A stretch of 64,000 nt of DNA from Spisula solida (GCA_947247005.1 OX365944.1:24155501-24219500); one strand, 5' to 3'; counted from the stretch's first letter, positions 46,500 to 60,400 are shown. Numbers and translations: made by a program. The notes: generated from the sequence alone by a model not told the origin.

Positions 46500-47734
46500 G
46501 CGTATCTGGTTACGCACTGATAAGCCGATAAATCTTGTTACTAGTATGTTAAAATTTAATGCAACTTTTAGATACAACGGTGAAACTGAGTTAATGTTAA
46601 GCTGATAAATCCGAATCAAACTTTTGACATAAATACTGGTACGTCATAAAGCAACTCGTTTCTATACTTCGTTGCTTTCAATTCTTTTTTTAAAATTAAA
46701 TAAATGAAAAAACGTAGATTAGAATACCATTCTGGAAATTCCAAAAGTATAAATAGAAACCTGCATTCAAAAGGATTTTATGCACGTAAAATTTTACATT
46801 GGTTGTTTAAACCAATACACCGTCGGAAATCCAGTACTGTGTAAGCCGGAAGTTATGTTAAGACTGTCGGAATGAATAATAATTATATCAATACAAGCAT
46901 GTGGTGTAGGGATTTAAATTATCTTCCGGTTATAAACTTCATGCTGAGAGGACTCTCGATATATTCTAGGAGCTCATACGTCATGATACACTTCAATTCT
47001 CGTTTAGGATGTCACACAAGGAGTTATCATGCACTAATAAACTGAAAAATAAGAAGTAGATGCAGTAGCCTCTACAAACCAGCACTTGCCTATCTTCGTC
47101 TATCTTCGTCTAACTCTGTCAAATTCATCCCTCTTCGTCTTCTTTCCGTCCAATCATGTGTCGTAATACTTCGCCATACTTCGAGCACTTCAAGATTTCA
47201 CTACTAATTAGTAATTAAGTAGACGTTGACCGGTAAATATTTAGTGATCCTATTATTATTGGGAAGAGGGATACTAGACTATCTTCCGGTGAGACCATTA
47301 TGATAGAAGAGCACATCCTGTATTGTCGCAGTTCTGTAGAACGTATATAGTTTTATCAAGCCATTAAGCTTATGAAAATAACCAATTTACATCCGACTGT
47401 CGGTAAGCTTTTCAAATCGATATTTTTCTGGAACAAGGACCAGTTACCACTATTGCAAAACATATGCAAATTCCACCGATTTTTTCTTCTATTCGACCGT
47501 TTTGCATGATACTTTTAAATTCTGTTTAAAATGTTCGAATTGGTGGTCTTAACAGATATGTTTGTCTGTCGTAGAATTAGCAACAAAGGGGCGTAACTCC
47601 ACCGGTCTTATCGAATGTTAAGGCGCGCGCTACATACGCTGGTATATTTGTATGCATGAGCTGCATTGGTAAGATAGTTCGCGACAGAATACATTACATT
47701 GCTCTGACGCGGCTCAGCATTATGAAAAAGATAG
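46500..47734. other. Unannotated upstream DNA
   Basis: This is the flank of the PhoPQ-related gene. It contains a pyrimidine-rich patch with repeated TATCTTCGTC (about 47,090-47,115) and no exon that I can recognise on either strand. Confidence 0.4.
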
Positions 47735-48080
47735 AATTGCCTTGTCTTCTCTCATACCCTCTTTACGATGGGCACCACCAGGAATGATGCCCAGAGTGAT
47801 TACCAAATTTAGTTAGTCTATACTAATTTATTTAAGGTCGATTGTGAAACAAATTTGTTCAACTTATATTAATCACTCTCGACACCTCATTCCTTATATT
47901 ATCCATCGCCACGAGGCTATGCGAGAAAAGAAGCCAGTTTTCCTTTTTTTGCTGAGCGTCTAGCAAGATAATTAAAGGTACCATTTTTATAGCGTCTTTG
48001 GTATGACGAGGCATTGGATCGAACCCGGGACCGCCTGCACTGGAAGCGGACGCTCAACCAATCGGCTACCAACTTTCACA
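47735..48080 (-). mobile_element. tRNA-derived SINE, full-length-looking, minus orientation
   Basis: On the minus strand the head reads GGTAGCCGATTGGTTGAGCG (A box) and, about 35 nt later, CCCGGGTTCGATCCAATGCC (B box). The body contains the complements of CCATCGCCACGAGGCTATG and AAGGTCGATTGTGAAACAAA, ending in the complement of ACCACCAGGAATGATGCC. The copy at 11600-11885 has the same order, and body fragments appear near 38,720-38,830 and 42,240-42,330. Confidence 0.8.
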
Positions 48081-50002
48081 GCCTAAGTCAAGCATTTCGA
48101 CCTAAATTTCGAAATGACCGAAATTCAAATAAAATGCAAAAATGAATAGGTATTATTTGTACAGTACAATGTATATAGAACGGGTAGATTTACATCTTTA
48201 GATTTTTATGACTGATATCAAAGTACTGTGTAAAGGATAACCTGACAGATAAAAACGAAAACATAGTTATTGTAAGAGATGTCAAAATACGTATACCAAG
48301 GGTGTAGTGAATATATACCAAACGACGATTACAGCATAGAAATGGAAGCGGACACTCCGATATTTATATACATAAGGTCATTAGTCATCAAGTATAACAC
48401 TGGTGGTAGAAGTCAGTGCTGACATATTATTATCATATCACTTACACAATAATTACATTTACGTATTTTTCTAAAATATAACTTAAAAATACTGCATGCT
48501 CACAAAATATAATGTCGAAATGATTAGTGAAATGGGGTACAATAAGGCTCCAAACGATTACCCTACATTCATTATTACACATTCAAAACATTGCAGCAAA
48601 TACAAAGCATCCTCTCCAAAGCATCAACCTTAGTTAAGGAACATAATATGACTGTTGATGGAGGGAGGTTGCTGGTATATAGGAGATAGACAGGGGAATT
48701 CATACTGTTGTTGAGAGGTTGTTGTCCTAGAGGGGGTTGCTTCCAAGAGGTTGCACTTATAGCAACACTAGATCTATATATATAGCAGAATGACATACTG
48801 AGTTGTGTAAATATAAATGATAGGCATTAAGATAAGTTTCAAGTTTTATTAGCAAAATCTGCAAATTATATACATTATTTTTGCCAATTAAGATAAACAA
48901 AGGTGAAATAAAAGTTTTCAATTAGAGCACTATTGTAATCATTGAAAACTGGTATCAATATTCAATAAATTGATCTAAATAGTAAGGTTTAAACAAAGAG
49001 CCAATTGAACTGAAAAAGAACCTGAAAAGTATTGTCTAACAAGGACGTATACGTGGTGGTCTCATTATTGAAGCGGTGATTAGGTCGGGGTTTTACTATA
49101 TCTATATAAACATTGTGTAGGCCTTCTTTCCCAAAGTAATCGTCGGGAAAATAGAATCATCGCATAAACATCAAACATGCCTCGGTAATGTCTCTTGATT
49201 TGTATTTAATACCAAAATAGTTATACACTATCATATATTTTCTTTGTACACTGTGTTTACTGTATTCATGTATTGTTTAAGTTTCGCTCATAAGTTTACC
49301 AAATAGAAAGATAATCTTACACCAAATTGGATCACTTTAGTTTAAAAAATCGAAGGATTCGGTTATTTACAATTGCAAATGTACAGTATGTATGCTGTCT
49401 GAATAATTTAAGTAGTCTTTTTTGTGAACTTGATTGTACTGTATGACTTTTGTTTGACTAAAGTATAGATACATTTAAAAAAAGGCAAGTTGAAAAGTAA
49501 ACTATAATACATATGTACATGTATTTTCACCGCACTGGTTAACATATAAAATACTTGTGTTAGACCATCTTAAACTAGGCTTAATATTAAAGAATAAACA
49601 CATTTAAATAATGCCTAAAACGTAAAATATAATATTTGTACATCTATCAAAATGTGTACTGTTCGTTGTTCTTGTTTCGTGCAGACGATATATTTTAAAT
49701 TTGAAGCAACAAAACGTGTGCTTTCTGCTCGATTGAATGTGTGCATTCATAATTGTAAACGGACGTTTGAGTGGAAAAGGAAGTTACGCTCGTGGATTAA
49801 TCGCTTTTCTCAATTCTCGTCTGCGATCGCTCATGCGGATCACTTCGGAGATGTTCGGTGAATCATCTCGTATTTAGTCGATAAAGTACGGAGGCTGCGT
49901 ATGTCATTCGCTTTGTGTCTGTTATCGGAGTAGGACTGCATTGAATGTGTTAGACTTGTGCTACAGAAATAACGGATTTAGGTTTCTACTTTAATTTTAC
50001 AG
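48081..50002. other. Fascin upstream region
   Basis: This is mostly AT-rich sequence. A segment at about 48,640-48,790 (GAGAGGTTGTTGTCCTAGAG, CCAAGAGGTTGCACTTATAG) resembles 13,180-13,245 and looks like a dispersed repeat. Just before fascin, TTTCTACTTTAATTTTACAG (ending 50,002) is a good 3' splice acceptor, so the leader is probably spliced from an upstream non-coding exon that I cannot place. Confidence 0.4.
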
Positions 50003-50048
50003 GGTGTGGATTTTTTAGTTCTTGAAAAATAAAAGAAAAGAAAAAAAT

Positions 50049-50889
50049 ATGGCAGAAAACGGAGTTAATGGGCATCGGCCAACCAACAAAACCATCGGCG
50101 AATGGAGAGTCGGGCTAATGAACTGTCATAAGAAATACCTAACAGCCGAAAGTTTTGGGGCAATCAATGCCGATGGCGCTTTGATGAAAAAGAAACAAAT
50201 TTGGGTGATAGAACCCACTGGCGATTTCGTGTATTTACGGACCTACCAAGGCTTATATATGACGACCGACAAATACGGGAAAATCCGTGCGTTGGAAGGC
50301 GATAAGATAGAAGAAGAGGGCATCTGGAAAGATGCTAAATTCAAAATCGAATATTCCTCCGATGGAAAATGGGCGTTTCAGAGCGAACCCCATGGAAACT
50401 ATTTCTCTTGCAATGGTGCCGATGTTAAATGTTTCAGTAAAAAGCCGTGTGAGGAAAACTGGTGGAGCATTCAGCTATTCATCCATCCCCAGATCCACTT
50501 GCGGAATAAGAGAAGTGAACGATATGCCCACATGATAGACGACACCATGGAATGCTCAGAGAAGGTACCATGGGGATCGGATGCGCTCGTTTTTCTAGAC
50601 TTTGAAGATGGGAAATACACCCTGAAGTCCTTTGATTATCGATTCCTTGATAGAGACGGCAACCTTGTTGAAACCGCTACAGAAGACTGTCGGTACACTA
50701 TGGAAATCCACTCCGGGTGCCTTGCTTTTAAGGATAAAGATGGGCAATATTTAACCCCTATAGGCAAAACAGGAACATTAAAGTGCAAGGGTAAGAAAGC
50801 AGGAAAGGATGAGCTATTTACAATAGAGGACAGCCATCCCCAGGTCCAGATAATGGCCTATAACAAAAAGTGGGTGTCAACTAAACAAG
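50049..50889 (+). CDS. FSCN: Fascin, first coding exon (actin-bundling protein)
   Basis: Fascin cross-links parallel actin filaments in filopodia, microvilli and similar protrusions. It has four beta-trefoil domains in about 490 residues. This exon gives the first 280 codons: MAENGVNGHRPTNKTIGEWR, the trefoil-1 motif NCHKKYLTAESFGAINADG, the conserved basic KKKQIW (47-52), LRTYQGLYMTTDKYGKIRAL, and trefoil 2 (GSDALVFLDFEDGKYTLKSF). It ends at VSTKQG before donor GTAGAT, near the start of trefoil 3. Vertebrate fascin genes also have a very large first coding exon ending near this place. The ATG at 50049 is chosen because A lies at -3 and G at +4, and because the open frame upstream has no ATG. 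Later exons were not recognised before 64,000, so the gene is presumed to continue beyond the window. Confidence 0.97.
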
Positions 50890-52960
50890 GTAGATATTAC
50901 ATTGTTATTTTCCCCACACTTACATAGTACATCTAGCTATATCGTATCAATAATGTTATTTACATTATGCATAATTTATTAACATCCTGGCGAACCATAT
51001 GAATCGCTATAAAATAAGGGCTAAAATACATCTTGTCCCCCCTTAATTTCCCCACGGCCCCTATTTCCTGGAAGACGTGAGTAAAAATGATCATTAAAAT
51101 TTCCCGACGACAAAACAACGGCGTTACCATGGTAATAATTACAGAAAATTTCTAAAATTAATTATGTTAACTTCTAAAATGTGTTGAGTTTGCAGGTTTT
51201 AGTTTAACAATGGTCTATTGTACGAAACTATTTTCCTCGTATAAGAGTACTTGGCAAAGAGCTTAAGGAGTTATGAATCACTTGACATATTTCTCATAAT
51301 ATTATGCTTTATTCTTTCTGCACACATTCCACTTTCAATGACCCTCTATCTCATGGGACGTGTGTCTCATTCATGCATGCAGATGCATCCAGCAAGAGTT
51401 TATCAGTATAATTCATTTGATTCCATGGATTTTCCCTCGAGTACATTGTATCTGTATAAGTGCTTATGCTTCTTTATCTTCGCGATGTACCAACAAAAAG
51501 GTTTCAGGAATACATGACTCATTGCCTGGCTCTGTCTGATGGGTATTCTAACCGCATCTAGTTGTGTATCCTGATAGAGTGTGCCAATATAGGAGTATCC
51601 AGAATATTAGGTTTTATCTCTCTCGACCCCCTCTCTCTCCGCCGTCCCTCTCATAATTACAAGTATTGTTTGCGAGAGACGAAACTGAGAATCAAAATAG
51701 CGTTCAGTATCCGATACAGCGTGATATTCGACATATCGTGGTAATTACGGTTCCTGTTTAGGTTGATTAAATCCCGTTTATTTCGATACGCCGAGCTGTC
51801 ATTGTCCTAGTATCGAACTTTCATTAACTTAATCACCATACGTAGCATTGTCTGTCTGGATGATAAGACGTTTGTGTTACAATCATCTCTGGTACACAAC
51901 ATAGAGAATTCACCATTTGCGTAACTGTTCATTTGTTTGCATGTTTTAATGCATTGACAGCCTTCTGTTACCATTTGTATTAAAATGCAGTTGCTCAGAA
52001 GTATACGTTGGTTGTCGGATATTTAAAGTGGGTGAGGCTTTATGGATCTTCCTATGCAATGGTCATCCCCATACCGAGGAAGTGATATAGCGATTGTCAT
52101 ACAACGGGGGGCATCATTCCTAAAAGTACGCAAAACGATGTTTGGACTCATATGATATAATTAAAGTTTGCCTTGATATAAACAACAAATTGCGTTCAAT
52201 ATTTTGTGTACATATTGCCCTGATATAGCAGTCTTGAAGTGCTGGGACATAACACAGGAGGGGTTGTTTGCAGGCGTAGAAATTAGGTTTTAGATTGAAG
52301 CTGTAGTTGGGTAGAAATTTACAGACAAAGTTGGACGGTCTAAAGACCGGAGCAACTAAAAATACGTACATGTACACGTCAATATTGATATTGTTTATAT
52401 TTTCAAAATGCAAGAATGCCATAAACTGTTTAGGGTATGGACAAAAATAGGGTAGGTATGGTTACACGAACCGTAATATCATTTTATGTTGGCCTTATTC
52501 ATACAATATTAATCACTCTCAGTTCCTTCAACTGACACAATATGAAACTTCCTGTTCCTTCAAAACATGTAAATTATATGAATATCCTACGTAATGTACA
52601 CCACAAAAACCACCATCAGACCCATCACAGACGGTAATTGATATTAAAATGTACAAATTGTATGCCTATATACCCGTGACTCTAATTGGATATGTAATGA
52701 GCCAGGGGTAGAAAGCGAATACATTTTCGGATACATATGTACAAAGCGTCTATTCATTTTTTCGAAAGTTTTCACATGGGTTGACTCATATAAAATAATA
52801 AACGTGGGATATAATTTACGACTGTGGTTCTTTGCGGTAGAACGGGGGCTTGTTGTCACTGCGGGTGTTTATTGATTCGGCAAAATGGGCAAATAATCGG
52901 GGTCTTTGTTTGGTCAAATCGTCTATTGTACGCGATGGCTGTAAGAACACATCGTATAAA
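50890..52960 (+). other. Start of presumed long fascin intron 1
   Basis: This is intronic by inference, because exon 1 ends in a donor and no trefoil-3/4 exon is recognisable downstream. There are short open frames without domain resemblance and no repeat I can name. Confidence 0.4.
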
Positions 52961-52964
52961 CCAA

Positions 52965-53130
52965 ATCACTGTATGGCTTATTGGTATACTTTACACTTCA
53001 ATTTGTATGACTTATTGCGAGCACAAACACCTGTAACTGTCAGTCACTGTATGACTTATTAGGAGACTTTACCATTCAACGTGTATGACTTATTGCGATA
53101 ACCGGAAGTTGACTCGTTTACTAGTATATG
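52965..53130 (+). repeat. Inverted-repeat partner 1, TATGACTTATT motif
   Basis: About 165 bp contains four spaced copies of TATGRCTTATT (near 52,973, 53,006, 53,049 and 53,085) and ends CCGGAAGTTGACTCGTT. Its reverse complement, clearly similar by eye over the whole length, lies at 61,915-62,095. Confidence 0.85.
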
Positions 53131-53356
53131 CTGTGAAGAATAATTTGATTCAGAAAACGGATTGTGTAAATGCAATGTCCATCATGGAGGACTGGTTTGT
53201 CATGAAGAAATTAGAATTCATACAATAACGCATCAATCATGCTTTGTCAATTTCAATACGAAATTACACACATACAATATAGGAGTAAAGTTACAACAAG
53301 CAGAGAATGACGATCACTATATTGCTATCAGGTTCCTAATTTTGTATCAACATACA

Positions 53357-53422
53357 GTAAAGCCTCAATAATAAGACCACCATCGGGCCCCTTGAAAACT
53401 GGTCTTACTATTGGGATTTAGA
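53357..53422. repeat. Pogo-like short inverted repeat
   Basis: CCTCAATAATAAGACCACCA is answered by TGGTCTTACTATTGGG about 30 bp later, preceded by TACAGTAAAG. The core matches the MITE at 37489-37653. Confidence 0.6.
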
Positions 53423-54192
53423 CTAAAACATTAAAATTCGCATGCTTTTCACGGCGCGCTTCAATATAAGTATGATCATTTTGGAGTTAATGGTGTCACT
53501 GCTTTGTATTTTAAAACCCTTTGGAACATATATGACTATCTAGAGTGAAACACATTTCCACAAAATCGTATCCTCCTAGGTCATTGAAAATACGTTTGAT
53601 ACTAGTAATTTTGACCTGAAAAGTATTATAAGAGTATGGATAGCCCCTGTTTCCAAATTCCACATTTCTACAGTTTTAACACCAATGCTCGTGGTGGTAA
53701 GTTTCAATTCACGTGACGAATTGTTAGATTATGTGGGTTGTGATAAATACACGTAGACTTCTCGTATTTCCCTCAGATGTCAATATCATTTTATGAGACC
53801 GTCGTCATGGTAACCTAGCAGATATCTCTAGTTTGGTTTGCAAATATCGCTAATTCTAGATTTAAATGACCAACCCAACGTCTGTATGCGTTACACTCAG
53901 TATAAGTAGCGCACAGTAGCAGGGGTGTTCAAATCAAATGACTCCAAGAATCTTTGTAAAACCGCCTTCGAGCTGTCTACTCTCCTGTTAAAACATCAGC
54001 CTATCGGAGTATTCTGAAATCCAAGCACTGTCACCTGCCTCTCAACAAAAACATTTGGTATAACTTGTTACGGTATATAAAGTGTATTGTCAAAGCAGCC
54101 TACGTTACGTTATGTTTAGTCATGTTTTTTCGTTTGTCTCAGGGAATGTGACGTAACTGACGTTTTCATAGAAAGCTATGTTTCATACACCA

Positions 54193-54386
54193 CCTACGTT
54201 ACGTTAGTGTGTGTATTACTCGTTCACTAAAGTAGCAACCTACGTTACGTTAGTGTGTGTATTAATCGTTAACTAAAGTAGCAACCTACGTTACGTTAGT
54301 GTGTGTATTAATCGTTAACTAAAGTAGCAACCTACGTTACGTTAGTGTGTGTATTAATCGTTAACTAAAGTAGCAACCTACGTTAC
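54193..54386. repeat. 46-bp tandem repeat, 4 copies, with decaying flanks
   Basis: The unit reads CCTACGTTACGTTAGTGTGT, GTATTAATCGTTAACTAAAG, TAGCAA. Four near-identical copies start at 54193, 54239, 54285 and 54331. Outside them, CTACGTTAC or close variants recur about every 45-60 bp from about 54,100 to 54,775, suggesting an older, longer array whose edges have diverged. It lies in presumed fascin intron 1. Confidence 0.9.
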
Positions 54387-54799
54387 CACAACTAATGGTG
54401 TTGTTCAAAGTTGCCTATATAACCACACATTTACGTTACCTTAAATAATGGCGTTCTAGCCATTCATTTTCATTACAATCTACGTTACCTCAAATAGCAA
54501 CTAACGTCACCTTAATTCACATACGTTCACATCGTTTACTACTGTTGCAACATACGTTCGATTAACTAAAGATGTTTCATTGCAACTTTTGTTACCTTAG
54601 CTGATTGGTGTTCTAACCGTCCACTTTCAAAATTAATGCTGCAAACTGCGTTACATTAACTCAGAATGGTGTTGTTAAAGTTTGCTTTCATAGCAACCTA
54701 CGTTACCTACAACTAATGGACGCCATACTCGTCTAATCTTTCGCGTTCGTAACAAATTTTGCAAACTACGTTACTTTATCTGATACCATACTGACTTGC

Positions 54800-57050
54800 C
54801 TCCTTTCTGTTCAATTAGCATTATCGATGGCATTGTCTTTGAAAAATAGCATTTCGACTACTCAGATGCATCGGCATTTTGATTACCGAGTTGTGTGAAA
54901 TTAAGATAAGGCGGTCATTAAATATTTACACCAAATACCTCAACATTCTCCGATGTTAATTAATGTTAATCAACTTACCATTACCTATAATTATATCACA
55001 ATACAACAGGTACAAATGTACATATATAATGAAACACATGCTGTGAGGGGTTATCAAACACGATGTTAATGATTTCATACTACGTAATTGTCCGATAGTC
55101 TGTGATGGTTTGATCAATAGAGGGTCGTTAAATATTGAATCACTGTTACCTTTGTTATTATTCTTAGACCAATTACATACGCAGTGATCTCCCTTGACTT
55201 AGCTCATCATCGGTAAATTATCAACTCGTGACGTAATCTCTCTGTGGAGTTTGTTCTTAATGTATACTATACAACCACAATGCATCACGATTATTGAACA
55301 AATTCTAACAGTGCTATAACCTAATTGTTTTCTGTAACGCAAATGAGAAAACACGTTTATACTGCATCCAAATTCCCATTATATCCAAAACACCAGCGCA
55401 CACTTCTCGAAGAAAATCGATTCAAATTTAAAAGCAATGAAGCCTTAGATATTTCAACAGCTTTTAGTATGCCACAATTCCAAACTGTTGTCGATACTTG
55501 TAAATATATTTGGCACCGTCTCTTGTCATGAAATTCATGTACAACGATGCAGGTTTAGTTTGGTATTTTTGAGTCCGACCTTCCGTGATGCCTTTTCGTC
55601 AATGTCGTGCCTGTGGCAAAAGTTGCTGAACTTTTACTTTTTTTCTATTTTATATCCACCTAAAACAAACATAACTTTCAGTTCCAAAATAAAATGTTAG
55701 GAAGGTGGTTTGGTCGCAATTAAAAAGCCGACAGTTAAATGATTTTTATAACTTATGACATCATTCCTATGACGTGACGTCCTAGAATGTAAACACGTTT
55801 TTTTATTTTCTCTCATGCGGTTACCATCATAATCACAGACCTTGGCCAATGTTATTTCTAATAGCCGTTAGAAGTTCATAGTAATACATGTACCTACGAA
55901 TTTTTTCTTGAATATTAAGACGTTACCTGAAATTGGATAATGGGCGATTTATGACCACGTGTTGGTTGTAGATGTTCCGATATTCGGATATTCGGACATC
56001 CTCGTTGTTTTTATTAGCTGACTATGATTGTACGTGGTGTGGGGTCGTCTATTGAAGGCACGTGTGTAATTGTGGCTTATAAGTAAATACGGTACCAATC
56101 TGTCAAGATATGAACTGTTTGTATGAACATCTAAACGGTCGGCTTATCAACCATCTCGATAATTATAAGTGATCGTCAGTGCTTTGATATGAGTATATAG
56201 TCAAACGTGACTCATACTCTTCAACTCCTCCAATGTTTGCCCAGCGATATTGATCACTCTAGCTCAATTAGCGGAATAATTAGAATGCATACATACATTA
56301 ACACGGTGCATCACTGGCCCCTGTGGGATGCCGCCGAGCATTTTATACTTTGTATAAACAATACAGATAACTTGAGCAAATAGAACAGCAACTTCTTCAC
56401 AATTATCTGACAGCTGTCAAACTGTTAAGACATGCTCCTAATCCGATGATGATTTGAATATAATATAACACCATCTCTTCTAAAATATACATTGATTTTG
56501 ACTGGTTAACAAATATCGGACTGTGGTTGGATGGGGGTTTCCGGTGTAATGTGACGTGTTATAGGGGTTGCATTGATCGATCTAAAGTCTACAATTACCA
56601 CCCGATAACCACAGAAAATCATGCATGCGGTTTCTTTTGTCAATAGTTTATAATTTGTTCAGCAAGATTCGAGCTAAGTCATACTATATAGTCTCGGTAA
56701 TTGGATACGTAAAATATAATATGTGAATTAGCCACTGAAATATGTAGATAAACTGGAAATAGTTTGAATTTATCACAAACCACTTTTAATTAAAATATGT
56801 TTAACATTTATGTTATGCTTGACATGATACAGACACTTCATAAGTTGTTATTGTGGTATATTGTGTATATGTGCATATTAAAACTTATTACTGTTTGCAG
56901 TTTATCCGGGTTTGGACACAATTCGTCTCTTAATTAATTCAGCCACCATGAGTCACTGTGTAACTGCACTGCACATGTCCGAAAATTACAAACCCAAACC
57001 AGGAAATGGTCTGTTCGTGAACAATGATGTTAGAAAATACATTGACGCTT
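54800..57050. other. Unannotated presumed intronic DNA
   Basis: This is AT-rich sequence with no exon or repeat that I can name. Open frames of 60-81 codons show no family resemblance. Confidence 0.4.
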
Positions 57051-57051
57051 G

Positions 57052-57451
57052 CAGGGGCGGATCCAGGATTTAGTGTTAGGGGGGGGGGCGTGAAATGAAA
57101 AATGAGCTGGGGTCCAGGGGGCCGCAAGGGCCCCTGGTGGGTGCAGGACAAAGCCCTGCTAGGGGGTCCAGGGGGGCGAATCACCCGGTAGCTCCTCGAT
57201 TTTAGTGATTTTTAATGCTTAGACAAGCACTCCTCGAGCATGTCGCGCCTTATGTGCTTGCATCAAAGTACCTTCTTATAATGCCTAAAAGTGTCTGTGG
57301 TTAGTGGAAAATGTTAATTGCGCACAGAAAGCAGAACAAAAATGACTTTAAATATGTAATTTAGTGTGATACAACAAATGAATTGACTAAATACTTTGGC
57401 GATTTTAGGGGGGGCGTACGCCGGGTCCGCCCCCCCTTGGATCCGCCTATG
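57052..57451. mobile_element. hAT-like MITE with GGCGGATCC termini
   Basis: The left end reads CAGGGGCGGATCCAGGATTT. The right end reverse-complemented reads CATAGGCGGATCCAAGG. G-runs and C-runs next to both ends (GGGGGGGGGCG; CCGCCCCCCCT) extend the pairing. GCTTG flanks both sides (57047-57051, 57452-57456). The CAGGGGCGGATCCAG end resembles widespread animal hAT MITEs, though a full 8-bp duplication is not seen. The 400-bp interior has no gene. Confidence 0.75.
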
Positions 57452-60400
57452 GCTTGTAACGCCCCTAGTATGAGAGGTAGCAACGTAACTATAAGCTGAA
57501 TGTTTGCATTAGTGTTGAAATGTTAATGGTCCTCTCTGTATACATGCAGGTAATTGGTACAAAAACTACTTAACTTGTACTTGTAAATGACCAATAATGA
57601 GTCAGATAGTGTCTGGATAAACAGCCGGTCAATGTTAATTGGCCTTGGCTTCATTGACGACACAGTACGACTAAACAGGCCAATAGAAAGTATTGACAAA
57701 GAATACGATTTCATGTATTGAGTTTTATTTACATGGCCCTGTTGTTTGAAGCAATGTTCCTGTGTGTTCAACTTGTATTAGCTTGTCAATCCATCAGCAT
57801 CGATGATTCAATGGTAACTTCCATGGTGAATCATCGATGGACTGACTTACTAAACAGTACATGCAAATTTTCAAAATAAGCATTGACCAGGTCATGATAA
57901 ATATCGGATACGGTGAGTCAGCGGAGGATGCTGAATATTGGCGTTTTGGTGAATCATTAGTGTTATCCGAACATTTTCATATCCGAAATAGTGAAAATTA
58001 TAATTGTGTTACGAGCGATAAATTGGCTATCTTCCGAATCGCACGTAATAAACGTATATATAGATATAGCAAAATAAATATTAACTATGATTAGTTTTAA
58101 GTACTGATCAAAATATTTAAAAAAAACATGTACTTAGAAAAGGGCCATCGAGTGATGATTTTCTATACACCGTGTTTTGAACTTCTTTGCCGTTTGACTT
58201 CCAGAAAATCATTACCATTTGCATTATTTTACTTCTGTTTTAGAAATGGTCTGATGCATAATTATGGTTATTTAATATAACCGTATGATCTGATCCTCGT
58301 ATAAATAATGAACTACGCAACATAATCATGAGTTATATTTTGAATCAACCCTCAAGAGGTTTTAATATTCCTCAGTTGACTCACAACCATTAATGTGCAC
58401 CAGTAAATTTGCCCTATCTGTTAGAAGCGTTCACAAATAAATCAGCCTGAGAAATCCCACATGGAACATATTAATTCATTCGTAATTATATCGTTTGACT
58501 TCTGTTACAAATAATGAGTTCATGTGTTATACACGCTACATGTTAAATATTATTAAACAGACAGTCAGCTGCGTTCATTATTTCAATGTAGATTTAAGCC
58601 CTCCACTGTGATAGCATCGCACGTCTGGGTGGATGCCAGACTGGAACAAAAATGTAAAATATGTATAAATTTTGTGAAATTTGTATTTATCGCGTTTGGT
58701 ATCAATAATAGTTTCCATAGTAACCAATGAAAATGTTCCACTGCTTTTAAATGAATGTTTGCTGTCAGCAGTAATCAAACAAGGACTACTTTTTCCTAAT
58801 GGAATTATTTTCAGTCTACGCGAACATCTGATTGATAACACGTTTTCCAGGTGGGTGTGCTTTCAGACAAATTACAATTATCGTCACCGTAGACGGCCTG
58901 ATTAAATCTTTAATAATCAAAGTAACGAATCATACTGTATATAGCAAGTCTACTGCATGTACTTTAAAAAATCGTTTACTGTGGCGTTCATTTGTCCGTC
59001 CGCATCTCCAATAAGAATAAATGCCATACAGACCTTGAATAATGAAACATAGTACATGTAGTAAAATACGGAAAGTCAACAATGTGTATTAATGGCATAT
59101 TTATAAAACATTGCACCGAATATTTATAGAACATTCCACAATAAATAGAGCAATAAAAGCGTCATTAGGAACTTGATGACTCAGCAGAATAATTCCCCTC
59201 GCACTGACATAACATCTTTGGATAGATAAGGAGTCTTGAGTTGAACGAATAATGTATGTTTCAAGTCAAGCTGATTCACAAAATTTGCCTGTGCATTTTT
59301 TTGCTTGTTGCGTATATTCACAATTTCCCACGGGTTTAATGCGTGTAATCATTCCCTTCTAAAACGATTAGGATGGATAATAAATGATGACACGACAATG
59401 TGTATGGTTAAAGTTTCAAACATACAATCCTATACCGTTATTTGATGATTCAGTGTGATTCATATGTGGTTGATGTCTATGTTACATTTAAATGACATTA
59501 CACTTTTGCATTTAACTTTGACATCCAATTATTAAAGCTAACTTAGGTGTCGAGCTGTAACTTAGCATATGGTTAATCTAACTCTTTTAAATCTTGGTCT
59601 CTGGCGGCGGGGGAGGGGGGCGAATGACCAAGCCCTTACGAATGTTTCAGCTGCTCGCACACAAACAACCTTTCAATTACACCATATGCATGTACAAGCT
59701 TAGCCAACATTCACTGATTACCCAGTAGTGGTCATGGCTCCCTCAAATACCTTTTCTGCTCAGTTCAGAGAATTTTTTTCCATCATTTATCACTATGCTT
59801 AATCAATTATTACATTTTAAATGTAAAGTTTTACAGATATGTTGCTACATAGTATGTGGCCCCGCATGAACTTAGGTTCACAATGTAATCCGAATTCCTG
59901 ACCGATTTAAATATTTCAATGACTCATCGTTTTGTGACAATGCAACACAAAAATGAATAAAAAGAAACCCTGTTTGGCGACATTATTTGTTCTTTCACAC
60001 TCTGTTAGATTTCAAACAGTTCTGGTGTAATATTAGCATACAGTAGTATGCCATGATGTCGTGACTGGTGCACCATTCATGCTGAATACACCACACATGC
60101 TGATTATTTGTATTTTGTCCAATTTAAATCGTTGCATTAACTTATGAGTGGCATGGCTTGTATTTAATCATAGGGCAATGTAGTATACCCCTCACTATGA
60201 TAGATGGTACATTCATAATTATTTATAATTACATGTATCTAAAATAGTGAGATCGGTTACGCTGACCTGTGCATTTCATTTCCTTACTCCCGAATATCAA
60301 ATACTAATATATAAAGTCCGTCAGCGAAACCATATATTCAAAATGGCCAGTCCGATTAACCATACATTAATACGATACTGTGACTATACATGTATGGTTT

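Noticed and set aside
50022..50048. Upstream extension of fascin by nine codons
   Set aside because: The extension would start at TTG. The first ATG in frame is 50049, with a good context and family-like N-terminus.
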